Assembly (NCBI GenBank): GCA_019059635.1
Contig: JAGVRJ010000013.1
Coordinates: 682,001-746,000 of the forward strand
From: Proales similis
Lineage: Eukaryota > Rotifera > Eurotatoria > Ploima > Proalidae
DNA length: 64,000 nucleotides
Reading direction: 5' to 3'
The position numbers and the translations under genes are program-made. The notes below the pieces were generated by a model. That model was given only the letters and a program-made list of their open reading frames with translations, had not been told where the DNA came from and searched no databases. Each line of letters begins with the position of its first letter. The first letter of the stretch is position 1. Of the stretch, positions 47,101 to 58,568 are shown one piece after another.

Positions 47101-50100
47101 GACGACTCGACCTTGTCGTCGATCGGCTTCGAAAAGTTCGACAAAACGGACGAGCTCTTCTTGCGATTTGTGGCGCCGACCGCCTTCCTCATCATCATCA
47201 TTCTTCAAATTCACTATTTCAACAAGCCCTGGCTGCGATTGACCGATCCGATCGAAGAGCTGGCCTCGGCCCCGGTCCAAGATCGGGCGAATGCCGAGAG
47301 TTCAGCTCAGAGTCAAGAAGAAGGCGAAGTAGATGAGGCCGCAACAACAGTGACTACGTCAGACGGCGCGGGCACGAGCGCCTCTCTCGCGCAAAAAGAG
47401 CCCGAGGAAATGAGCAAGAAGAAAAAGAAGCATCGACGAGTGCTGAAGAGAAAGAAGGAGCGCGAGTCGTTTTGGAATCTGCTGCAAAAGCTGGTCCGCT
47501 TCTCGCTTCGTTTGTACGAGTTGCTCACACGAATCAGTTGGAGACTGCTGGAAATTCACGCGTTCAAGCTCATCCTGTTCGCCACAATCGTCGCGTCCGT
47601 GTCAAAGATAAACGTTTTCAATTTTGTTTTATTTGCGGCCATGCTGGCCAACATGCTTGTGGATCGAACGCACGGATACGAAACACGAGCTCATTTGTTG
47701 TTTTGCGCTTTTGCTCAAATTTGGTCCGCTCTCTTTCTGGTGTTGTTCATGAGCTTTCAGTTGAAGTCCGTCGAGAGTCCGCTGGTGTTCAACTGTTCGG
47801 CAAGTTTTCATTTCTCTTCTCGCACGCTCTCCGATCGCTTTGACCGGTGTCGGTTTGTACGTTTTAGTTCTCGAACGCCACAGCGGCCCGAGTCGATCCC
47901 TATCTGCTCAAGCCCCACGACAATCTCGCGTACTTGGGCATCGAGAAGACGAGCTTTCTGAAAGAAGATCTCAAGGTTAGGCGTTTGCCACTTGATTCGA
48001 TGCCATTTCTAATTCGATTCAAAGTTCTACATATTTGTCGTGCTGTTCATTTGCTTGAACAAAATCACTCAACTTCGAATGGCGTACAAGCGAACTATTC
48101 AAAATGAGCAAGCGCCGCCCTATCTTCTCGCTTTTCCCAATGTCACTTGGAAGGACATGGACCACGGTCTGATGAACTTTTGCAAATACTCGGCCAATTT
48201 CTTTTTCTACCGCCTTGGCCTGGAGGTAAACGAACCGTTTCTGTTTAGTTGGTCAGTTAAGCGCAATGCACTGGCTTCTTGCTCTGTTTTTAGACTTGTT
48301 TCTTCATGACTTCGTTGACGATCATCATTCGAATGGACGCCTACGCCATTCTTTACGGTGTGTGGCTCGGCCTCTTTCTGCGCATGAGGCGCACGACCAT
48401 TTCGAGAATATGGCCGGTCTACTTTGTGTTTCTTGTGCTGGCAATTCTGACTCAGTATCTCCTGAGACTGGGCCTGCCTCCGCTCCTCTGCTACGGTAAC
48501 TTCAGATCCGATGATCAAAGTTGCCAACTTCTAAAGCCAATCTGGTCCTCCAGAGTACCCCTGGTCGATGGACAATCGCCTCAATCCGACCAACTGGATG
48601 AACAAACTCAGACTCTGGCTTTACTTGCCGGACTACTCGAATCCGCCTGACTATCGCTTTTTGTTCGCCGACTTTTTCCAGCTCTTCTTCGTCTGGCTTC
48701 AGTATTCTGTGTTCCGCTTGGAGTGCGAGAGCACCGAGTCGGCCGGCTTCAACATCCGCCAGCTGGCCGGCGACAACGACGAAATAGTTTACAAAGCAGA
48801 GCCCTACCGCGACAACCCGTATCGCGACTTCATCACCGAGATCCGCTCCAATCTGGACCGCATCAAGTACGCCGTGTTCATGTATTCCTATTGGATTGTG
48901 CTGGCTGTGGTCTACTTGACAGGCACCAGCCGCATTAGTCTCCTCTGCATGGGCTACGTCATAATGAGCTTCTTCTTTCTCTGGTACGGCCAAACGTTTC
49001 TGACCAAGCCGTTGGACAAGCTGCTCAAGAAGTAAGCGGCCACAGGGATCCCTGTTTCCACTCTCTCTCTCTCTCTCGTCCATTTTAACTCTTTTCCTCG
49101 GTCAAGTTGGAATATAATCGTCTTTTACTGCTTCCTGGTCATATTCATTAAAGCGTGCCTTCAAATCGCCTTGTGTCTGCTGACAAACGTGCTGGCTGAA
49201 GATACCATCTGCGTCCTCATTGACTTTTCGGGCGTAGACTGCAAGACACTGCCCAGCTCGATAGCGCCCAGTGAGTCGAAGCTTCTCAACCTGTTGGTTC
49301 AATCTCTAATTCTTCTGCTCTTTGCACAGCGGACAAATGCAGCAAATCGGGCAAGCCGGACGACGTGGGACTCGTCTGGGATGTGATCTGCTTTCTGGTG
49401 TTGATCATTCAACGACGCGTCTACTCCTCCTACATGTTCGAGCACGTGGCCAACGAGTTCAAAGCGCAGTCTACTCTCGCTGCCAGGTAATCATCCATTA
49501 CCGCCGCTCTTGAGGCAGGACTTGTTGAACTTTGCTTGAAAGGGGCGCGCAAATATTCAAAGAGATCATCCAACACAAAGTTTTGATTGAAAAGGAAAAA
49601 GAGAATCGAGCGCTTGAAAAGCTCAAGAACAACGTCGAGCGCATTAGGCAGCATCAAGCGAGAGTGAACAGCCGCGAGCCCCAACACCACTATGAGGCGA
49701 TTCGATCCGGCGACTATTACATGTTCGATGCCGATTTTGAGATCGAAGAAAGCGACGTGGAAGAAGCGCCCGATCAGCCGGGCACCAAATCACCTGAAAT
49801 GGCCGAACAGCCTAAGGCCGAGGAGCAGCAGGAGGGGGAGGCGCGAGCGGCTTCGGACAGCGAGTCCCGACATCGAATGCCATCGCGGCTACTCGTCTCT
49901 GACGTTCCGATTCTGCGACTGCCCAAAGACTCGATATTCAATGAGCTCACTGAGCCCGAGTCTGGCAAGAAGAGCTTTTTCACCGTCGAAAACAAGACTC
50001 TGCTGGCCGTTTACGCGTTCCTGAAGCGCTACTTTCTGATCGTGTTCCGCTTCCTCATCGACTACCTGAACAAGCATTCGAAAGACTTTCGCCACGTGTC

Positions 50101-53100
50101 GCACATACTGGCCAAGGAGAAGTTCATATTGAAAAAGGACTACGGAAACACGAACCCGCCGTCTCTGGTCGCCCTGCTCACTCGAGAGCTTAACTTGCAA
50201 CAGGGCAGCCACAAAGGCGTGCCGAGCCATTCGCTCAACTACATGCTGAACGATCAGGCCAACTCGGCCAACATTCTCGCCGTCTCCAAGGAAGTCGACG
50301 AGGAAATGAACTCGCAGTCGGACGTGAACAAATTCTTCAGCTCGGTGTTTTACTTTATGCTCAGCCAGTCGGAGCATCTGTGCTACTTTTTCATGATTCT
50401 GTATCATCTGCAGTCAGCTAGCTTGCTGTCGGCGCCGCTGCCGATCAGCGTGTTCCTCTGGGCAATGCTCTGCTTGCCTCGGCCCACCAAGACCTACTGG
50501 ATCTCTTGTATCACTTACCTCGAGGCGGTCGTGGTCATCAAATACATATTTCAGTTCAAACTGTTCCCGTGGAATTCGGGCAACAGTGTGCTCGACCAGT
50601 CGCTCAACAAGGCCATTTCCATAATCGGCATTGAAAAGAGCGACGGCGCTTTCGCTCTCTTCGATCTCGTCCTGCTCTTGGTCATATTTTTGCATCGAAC
50701 CATCCTCAAGGTGAGCGCTTGTTCAGTTTAGTCTAATTTGGTTGAATGAATTGACCGCTTTTGCTAGCGACTTGGCCTGTGGCGGGACTATTTGCCCGAA
50801 GACGACGTGTTCATCCGAGCAGACTCAGACGACGAGTCAGAAGAGTCGAACAAGCTGCACGGGATGGTCTCTGACTCGATGCGGGTTCAGACCGACTCGA
50901 ACGCCACCATCGACCAGCAGGACGAATCTAGTCAAGCGAACTACGAAGACAAAGATGTGAACGACCTTGACGAAGAGAGCACACTGGCTGATGCCGACGC
51001 TTCGCCTGCCAATCAAAGCAACGGACTCAGGGACATGATCGAGAGAAACATTTCCACTCTGCGCGGGTGAGCCCATTCCATTTGCCTCCTGCTGGCTCAA
51101 ACTAATCCTAAAACAATAAGCAAACGCTTCATCAACCCGATATTCCGCTTCTACCAGGACATAGACACAAAACACTATGCGGTGGTCGTTGACTGCTACG
51201 CTAAAATGTTCCTAATGGACTTTATTAACATTATCATCACCGTGTTCGCTTATCAGTATTTCGGAGTAAGAAATCGCCGGCTAGAGCGGGCGAGACAGTA
51301 TCTAACGCGTTTAAAAAAAAAAAAGGAAACGGCTCGATCGGCCGCAGGTGCTTCGTCAAGCGTGGTCACTTCAATTCAGGACAACAAGGTAAACAAGGCT
51401 GAGGCAAATAAGAAACAGCCACTCAAACTGTCATTTCTAAGGTGCCCGTCTCGTTTCTGGTCATGTTCCTGATTCAATTCATTCTGATGATTGTCGACCG
51501 CGCGCTCTATCTGCGCAAGAATCGAAAAGGCAAATTCATATTCCAGATATTTCTGGTCGTGTTTGTGCACGCCTGGGTGTTTATCGCGCTTCCGTACATC
51601 ACCAAGCTGTAAGTAGATTTCACGGGCAACAGGCACTTTACTTTGCAATCATGTCGCGTTCGAGCAGCAAGTTCACCGAAAACACGGCCGCTCAAGTCTG
51701 GTACTTTGTCAAATGTGTCTACTTTGGCTTTTCGTCGCGTCAAATACGCTGCGGTTATCCGACTCGAATTCTGGGCAATTTCCTCACCAAGAACTACGGC
51801 TACACAAACCTGGTGCTCTTCAAAGGGTCTGCGTTCGATTTTCTTCTCTTGGAAAATTCGACTCGGGCCAATGCGGTTAAATTGAAGGTTCCTGCTGATT
51901 CCGTTCTTGCTCGAGCTGCGCTCTCTTATGGACTGGTCAGTGCATTCGAATCGCTCGATTTTCTCTTTCCCTCTAATCGACTCACAGGATGTTCACCGAC
52001 ACCTCCCTCGGCCTATCTGACTGGCTTCAAATGGAAGACATCTACTCGAACATATTTGTTCTCAAATGCTTCCGACACAACGAGGCCGTAACTCTCCATA
52101 ACCGACTGCCAAGTGCCCGATTCAGGCCTTGATTGATCGAGCTTTTAGAAATATCCTGTTCCGCGTGGAACCAAACGGAAAGCGTTCGTCAAGTACGGAT
52201 TCGGCGGATTTCTCCTGACGGCCATCATTCTGATCATTTGGTTTCCGCTTCTGTTGTTTTCGTTCAGCGAAGGGTGAGAGGCGTCAAGCTGCGAATTTGA
52301 ATACCCAGTTTGACGAGCGTTTTGTCTTTTAAGTTTTAACCGATCGGCACCGCCGTCCAGTTGTCAAGTTACCATTCAATTGGCCGGTCTGTTGGTAAAT
52401 CATTTACTAATTTGCTTGCCTGTCAAGTCGAGTGCAATTTTCTTCTATTTATTCAAATTCAGCCAATATACAGCATGACATCCCAGGAGCGGCTGATAAA
52501 CAAGTTCAGCAAGCCGGAGTTTGACGAGCTGAAGAAAAAGCTGCCTGAGGTGGGTGCGCCACGACCGAATCGAATTGGGCCAATCGGTGAACGTGTGTGT
52601 AGGAAGCGTACGGCTTCATAAAGGACTTTTCACCGGACGATGTCTATTGCATTGCCATACCGGGCAATTCGACATCACTCTGGCAGATCAGTCCGCCGAG
52701 CTATGCGCTTCTAGTTGAACAGCTGAGACAGCATTATCCAGTAGAGCTCGAGTTCGCCTACTCGATCAAAAGGTAGGCAGTCAGGCGCGCGATGGGGAGA
52801 CAAACAAGTTGAAATCGTCGAATTGAAGGGAATCGTCCGAGGAGAAGAGCGAACAGCTCAGCGAGGAAGTGAGCGCCAATAGAAACCTTCTTCTTTCCAA
52901 CGAGACCAAAGACGCCTTCTACGAACTGCTGATGAACGCCTCGCAGTCAAATTTCATGTAACTGGCCTGTTGTCGTTTTCGTTCAGTCGAATGTCAATCT
53001 AATGCTCTCACCAGTCGAGTTCAATCGGTCTACCCACGTTTCATATACGCTCGAGCCAAAGGCAATTTGCAAGAGATCGGCTCGCTCAAAATGTTAAGTA

Positions 53101-54319
53101 AGCGTCTGTCGCATGGCTATTCGAGCTCTTTCGGTCATTTCAATTCGATCGATCGTTCAAGGTGACTTCCAGTACTACGCCGATGTCCAGTTCTCGCTGA
53201 GCAACGAGTCGAGCAAATACTGGTGGAATGTGGACGAGAAGCCCGAATCTGACTACCACACTCCGTGTATGTGCTTGAGATGGCCTGTTCAGTTGCGGCT
53301 CTTTCTAAGCCAAAGTTTGTTCTCAAAGGCTCACAGCAGGGTTACCTGAGTTTGGTCGTGTTCAGTGACAAGGTCTCTCCTTCGAGCATTTCCTTCATCA
53401 CCGAACAAGGGTAAGCAGTCAGTCACTAACGCTGTCGGGTTGCTCGGGTGGCTCTCTGCTCGTTTAAACAATTGGTCTCGCCGAGGTGGCCATTTCGTTT
53501 AAAAGCAGAAAAAGGCACCACAGCAGCCTTCCCCCCTGCTGGGCGTGTGTTTGTGTGTGTTGCGTTGCTAATTTAGTGTTTCCCAACTTGTCTAACAAGA
53601 ACGCTTCGTAAACTTGGCTTTCTAATCGGCTAATCAGAGTGAACCAGACCGATAAGAGTTTTAAATTCATGTTTCGATCGAGTAGAATTATAGGACTCTA
53701 CTCGACGTTTATAATATTGATCGCGCAACTAGTTCGAGAGCAGCTCTTGAACAAGCAGACCAAGATCATGTACGACGAGCTGCCCAACGTTGACAAGCTG
53801 TATCAGCTTCTCAGCGACATTCTCTTGGTCCGCTCATTGAATATGCTCGAAATGGAAAGCTATTTGTACGAAGAGCTGATTTACATTCATCGCGATCCCA
53901 ACTTGCTGATTGTGATCACCAGGGATAGGAAAAAGCGTCTCTAGCCCGCACAGTCTTAGAAGCAGTAACTCAACAGCAACCGCAGCAGCAGCCACCTTTA
54001 CGAAGCCCCAGTTCAGCCCAATTTTCATTTCAAACTCTAAACTATTGTGTCTAGAATCATCGGAATTTACATCACGTTCGTGTTGGCCATCTCGCGCTTC
54101 ATTCGAATCATGTTTGTCAACTCGTCGATGCGCATCATGTTCGAACAGCTGCCCTGTGTCGACCGCATCCTGCGCCTCTGTCGCAGTGTTTACATGGTGC
54201 GCGAGAACAAAGAGTACATTCTTGAAGAGGAGCTCTACTCCAAGATTGTGTTTTTGTATCGCTCGCCGGAGACCATGATCATGTACACGCGCAACGACGA
54301 GAGCAAAAAGGCCAAATAA
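44104..54319 (+). CDS. PIEZO: Piezo mechanosensitive cation channel
   Basis: Trimeric stretch-activated cation channel of the plasma membrane. Roughly 27 exons and about 2500-2650 aa by estimate, within the Piezo range. The start lies in LPVVLLTCTALKLSLLSLLY. Repeated four-helix blade units fill 44.6-51.6 kb. The beam-like basic helix KEKENRALEKLKNNVERIRQ is at about 49.6 kb, and the conserved FPWNSGN and IIGIEKSDGAFALFDLVLL blocks at 50.6 kb. The anchor has RKAFVKYGFGGFLLTAIILI and IWFPLLLFSF at 52.2 kb. The extracellular cap follows (52.3-53.4 kb), ending FSDKVSPSSISFITEQG. The canonical last exon is 54055..54319 with IIGIYITFVLAISRFIR, RIMFEQLPCVDRIL and YRSPETMIMYTR. AATAAA at 54455-54460. 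A homologous alternative last exon lies just upstream. Internal exon borders between 45.5 and 46.1 kb are uncertain. Confidence 0.95.
53686..53944 (+). CDS. PIEZO: Alternative terminal exon A of Piezo (duplicated pore module)
   Basis: An open exon of 85 codons plus stop, homologous to the canonical last exon 54055..54319 over its whole length. The pairs are IIGLYSTF/IIGIYITF, KIMYDELPNVDKL/RIMFEQLPCVDRI, ESYLYEELIYIHRDP/EEELYSKIVFLYRSP and ITRD/YTRN; about one third of positions are identical. Both are preceded by TAG and start with the same single base A, so both complete the phase-2 codon left by the donor at 53410/53411. A second acceptor at 53637 would make exon A begin at 53638 and add 16 residues with an NQT site. 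Its own stop is at 53942-53944 and no AATAAA lies between the exons, so such a transcript would probably carry exon B as 3' UTR. The inner pore helix and C-terminal domain would be swapped. Confidence 0.75.
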
Positions 54320-54650
54320 CACCAGCAGCAGCAGTCAAGCGAATGCCGACGACAGCAGCAGCAGCAGCAATTAGTGACCAGAAGAGTTGGACTGCTCAAT
54401 TTTTACAATATTTCTCTTATTTTCAGTCAACTGCCTAGTTTTCTTGCGCTTCTCAATAAATGATTCATTTTCCATGCAGATCGCCGTCGACTCCATCTAG
54501 CATGATAACTCAGAATTGCAAATAGAAACAGACAAGACTGTTTGAGCGCAATCTTCTGCAACTAATTGGGTGATTTATTTGAATGCAAACGGCGCCGGTT
54601 AATAAGCTGCTGCGGGCTTGGTGTTTAGAATTTGCTTGAATCTAGCGGGT
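54320..54650. other. Convergent 3' region of Piezo and COX8
   Basis: Starts with a CAG-rich tract (about 54323-54370) directly after the Piezo stop. AATAAA at 54455-54460 serves Piezo, and TTTATT at 54574-54579 is the minus-strand signal of COX8. No gene. Confidence 0.5.
54323..54370 (+). repeat. CAG-rich tract after the canonical Piezo stop
   Basis: Imperfect CAG repeats in the 3' UTR. A similar but shorter CAG-rich tract (about 53970-53990) follows the stop of alternative exon A. Confidence 0.7.
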
Positions 54651-54961
54651 CTATGATGACGGGTTTCGTCGAGCCTCAGCTTTGCCATTGTACTCTTGCA
54701 TGTTGCAGGCGATGTACATAGACGGCGCCATGATAGAGCCGATCAAAATCAGGCCCATGACAGTGAGCTCCTTCAAATTGAAAAAAAAACAAAACATTCA
54801 TTTTCAAGTCTGCCTCTATGTGCTCAAACTGGTCAACTTACACCGTCGGTGAGTCGGTTTTTTGGCGGGCCGAACTGGTAGAGGATGCCGTTGATGTTTC
54901 GCTTGGGAGTGACAAGCTGCTTGCTGTTGACAGCCAAGCGGGTGATCGATCGTCCGAGCAT
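54651..54961 (-). CDS. COX8: Cytochrome c oxidase subunit 8 (COX8)-like
   Basis: Tiny single-helix subunit of mitochondrial complex IV. Two exons, 54961..54842 and 54770..54651, give 79 aa. The start MLGRSITRLAVNSKQLVTPK is a basic presequence. The mature part PPKNRLTDGELTVMGLILIG, a membrane helix, P at its middle (MAPSMYI) and the ending NMQEYNGKAE align with human COX8A (PPEGKLGIMELAVGLTSCFV, then LLPAGWIL and HLETYRRPE). The intron falls directly before the conserved EL. A splice acceptor (CTCTTTGTAG) lies 19 nt before the ATG, suggesting a leader exon; the frame stays open back to it, so a few more N-terminal residues are possible. It is shorter than most gene finders accept. Confidence 0.8.
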
Positions 54962-55368
54962 ATTGGTTTCAATGAATCTACAAAGAGCAGGAAGAACAAG
55001 TTAGTTTGCTTTTAATGAAACGCTCAGCGCAGCTAATGCTCCATAATCAACAACGCTTTGCCCTCTTTTTCTACGAACAAGCATCGCGTTCAAATTGCAG
55101 CTCATTAGAGAACAAAATTCGCTGACGATGCAGATCAGAGTTCACAAACAAACAGTTCGCGTCGCTGCGAAAATGGCCTTTGTCAGCAAATTTTTGTTAA
55201 ATAGATCAATTAGACTAATTGTCCCGTTCGATCGTTTGAATGCGGCAAAAGCCAATCTCCTGAGATTCATGGGTCCCAACGCAGCTCTGCTGGGTTTTAT
55301 TTAAAATTTTAAAAATAAATTCCAAATGGCAAAGGCATCGGCAATCGTGGCTTGTTCAGAAGGAAAAT
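54962..55368. other. Spacer between TRIM-NHL gene and COX8
   Basis: Holds the COX8 leader or promoter and the TRIM-NHL 3' UTR (minus-strand AATAAA at 55301..55296). A short plus-strand open frame at 55095-55304 has no support. Confidence 0.4.
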
Positions 55369-57882
55369 TTAGAAAATTTGAATTCGATTGTTGCCCCGGT
55401 CGCAAACGATTATGTCGCCGTTCGGAGCTATTTTTATCGCCTCGGGCGTTTGAACTCGTCCATTCTCACTCCCGAAAGAGCTGAAGCTGCATATGAAGCG
55501 ACCGTCAGGCCCAAAGACCTGAAGACGATGATTGCCCGAATCGGCCACAACCACATTGTCTTCAGAGTCAATGGCAATTCCCAACGGCCACTTGAACTCT
55601 CCTGTACTCGATCCCTCTTTGCCTAAGCACCAGAGATATTTACCATCCGAGTCTGCAAATAATCGATTTTCGCATTTTTATCAATTTCCAAAAGTACAGA
55701 AATGTTGACGTTGGCCTTACCAAACACCTGCACGCGATGATTGCCCGAGTCTGTGACCAATAGTTCTCCTTTAGAGTTTATTTGCACAAACGTTGGATGC
55801 TCGAACTCTCCATACGAGCGTCCTTTCTTGCCGAACGAGCGCAGAAATCGTCCCGATATATGAAACGCACACACTCCTGGTGTCAGGCGTTAGATAGGCA
55901 TTTACAGGCGATAAGAATAAAACGAAAAACATACGATGGTTTTCCCTGTCGCACACAAATACTTAAACAGGCCGATTAGAGAGAGGGAGGGGCAGTGGAG
56001 GATCATGGGAGTAGCTTACTCTCTGATTTGGAGCTCAGGGCAATGCCCCATGGGTTTCTGAGCTGTCCCGGCGCTGAGCCCACCCCTTGACCGATAATTC
56101 GAACGAGACGAAAATTCCTATCGAACAGCTGAATGCCTAAAGAAAGAATCGTTGCTTGCAGTTCTGATTGGCGCCGTCCCTCACTGACTTACGATGGTTT
56201 AGCTGATCGCAGACAAATATGTTTGACATTTGGTCGACATGCAGGCCGGTCGGACACTCGAACTCGCCTGCTCGGCTGCCTTGTCGGCCAAAGCATTTCA
56301 GCAGCTTCCCGTTCAGATCGTAGACTTTTAGATGATGATTGTTGTAATCGGTCACATAGACCGTTTGATTAAAGCTGTTGAGTGCAGCGTCGACCGGCCC
56401 TTGCAGCTCGGCCTCACGACGACCGCTCTTGCCCAGGATGAGTTTGGCGCGTTTTTTCGACGCGTAGTCGATTCGCGGCGTCTGCGTCAGCTTTCCACCG
56501 CTCTCGATCGGACCGTCCAGCATCACGTTGAACACTAGAGGCGTTCGAGCTCTCGGCGCTCGGCTTACATTGTACAGTTCACGAACGTCAACCGATTTAT
56601 TACTTTCGGCCGGTGGCTCTTCTCTCTCAAGAACAAAAGTTCCCGATCTAACTGTGGTGGGCTGGACTCCCTGAGCTGCTCCTGTTGCCGTTTGATTTGA
56701 CGAATTTCTAATTGAGGGCAAATTGACCGAGTTGTGGGGCTCGCGGCTAGACTGGCTGTTGCGGGCTGATGCCTGAAGAGGATAGAAAGTGATCTGTTCC
56801 AGATCGATTCTGTTCTCTCGGTTCCACGTTTGTCTAGTGCCTTTGCTTGCACTCATCCGATTTGCGTCTCTTAATGCTCCGACGTTCTTCAAAGCCTCAA
56901 TCGCTTGGCCAATATTCACCGGCTCGAACTTGATTTTTAATCGAGTAAATTAATCTTTTAACTCATATTCTTTATTTTGGGCGGCCTACTTGAATTTCAG
57001 ACGATTTTCTGGCCTGTGCGATGAGCTCGCTTACTTTCTTACATTCTTTATGAAGATCGAGAATCGAGCTTCGAGTGAGCGCTGAGCTCGTGGCTATTCT
57101 GAGATTACGATTAGAGAACGTCAGCTCTCGTCCAAGATTGATTTGCATTTAAATCGGCAGCTTACTTGTTAAACTGGGCCTGTAAAGATGAGAACGACTG
57201 ATCAAGCGATTGAACATCGGAGTCAGAGTGGCGGCTTTCGTCCGAGCCCAGTTTGGTCTGCACTTGTTGTAGAAGCAGCTGCTCTCTTTGGTCAATTTGT
57301 TGCCTTAATTGGGCGCACATCTCTTGAATGTTTTTCTTAAGTTTGCCACTTCCTGTCACTTAGAAGGCATGGTCAGTTCTCTCGTCCAGGCGAGTGTCTG
57401 GATGTCGGAATGGACATTCACTTACCTGAGCTGGCCGTGTTTTTAAGCTGCTCAAACTCGTTGTTTATCTGATTGAACATTTGACGAGCTTCGATGGCCA
57501 TTTGGTTTAAATTTGCTTGACTGCAGCTGGAACAGAGGTCGCTTGCTTTTGAGCCCGAATCAACTTGACTTTGGCACTTGCTACACTTGGGGATGGCGAT
57601 GTTCTGGGCTATTGAGGCCTGCTGAGCTATGCCGAGCAGGCGCTCAAGCATGAGATTGTTGGGCAGACTTTGTACGCCTTGGGGTGGACAAGGATGCTGT
57701 GAGTGGCACTCGGGACAGCGAATGGTGCTGCTGTTCGAATCGACGAGACCGGCTAGACAAGGCCACTGGCAGAATGTGTGTTGACAAGGCAGCAGTTTGG
57801 GCTGCGAGTATTGCCTTGAGCACACAGAGCATGTCAAAATCTGTTTCATCTGCTCGCCGGCCGCTGCTGGATCGAGCATCAT
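55369..57882 (-). CDS. TRIM-NHL protein of the thin/NHL-1 (TRIM32-like) type
   Basis: Probable RING E3 ubiquitin ligase with a six-bladed NHL propeller, about 700 aa. Exons read: 57882..57426, 57358..57166, 57098..56990, 56928..56193 and further short exons down to 55369. The RING is CSVCSRQYSQPKLLPCQHTF with CPECHSQHPC, and its QWPCLAGLVD and GVQSLPNN surroundings match Drosophila thin and C. elegans NHL-1. A degenerate B-box-like CSKC/CSSC pair follows, then a coiled coil (EARQMFNQINNEFEQL; LRQQIDQREQLLLQQ) and a Ser/Thr-rich linker. The NHL repeats include GEFECPTGLHVDQMSNIFVC, GQLRNPWGIAL, GEFEHPTFVQINSKGELLVT, GEFKWPLGIAIDSEDNVVVA and TPEAIKIAPNGDIIVCDRGN. It stops right after the last NHL strand. 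Relatives act in muscle maintenance, neurons and translational control. Minor exon borders near 55.6-56.1 kb are approximate. Confidence 0.88.
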
Positions 57883-58568
57883 TTTTCTGCGCTTTTACAG
57901 TTCCAACAGAACAGAAGCAGGCCACTTGGAAAACTCAAGTTTTGTGCGATCCAAACGCGCAATATTAGAATTTCAAGCGGTTCGCATGGCAACCAACGCC
58001 TCCGCGCAAATCCTACGCAGATCGGCACTCAACTGAATTTTTTCCTTCTATTAAAACGTCGAGATTCTTCTTTTTTTCTCATTCAGCAATTAAATTTCAC
58101 TTTTTACGCAAACGGTCTAATTTAGATCATTTCCCGAGACGTTCCGAAATAGAAATCCATTCATTCGCTAATCAGTAATTGAAAAGAGAGATTTTCTTGC
58201 TTTACGTCGATCTATTCAGGACAAGGCTTTTTAAATCATCTTTCAACGTCAGCTTCTTTATATTTTAATTCTGTCCAGTGCCTCCTCTGTGTTCTACCAT
58301 AGGCAATTTCACATTTAATTGAGATCGAAACACATTTAATTTGCCAATCTTAATAATTGAGCTATTTGAAAAGAGCGATTGATGCCAACCGATACATGCT
58401 GGTTTCAAGCTCCCCGTTGGGTCTCGATATTTGTAAACGCGTGGACCCGTTTTCGAAATTTGAATTGTAGGCTGTCTCTCCGGAGAGATAAGCAAGCGGC
58501 ATATTTAAACGGCAGAATGAGGACAGCATAATTCCAAGAAAGAATCTTGAGCGAAACAGGCAAGCAAA
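57883..58568. other. Divergent promoter region, TRIM-NHL / peptide precursor
   Basis: About 690 bp between divergent genes. AT-rich, no coding sequence supported; open frames on both strands lack domains. Confidence 0.45.
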
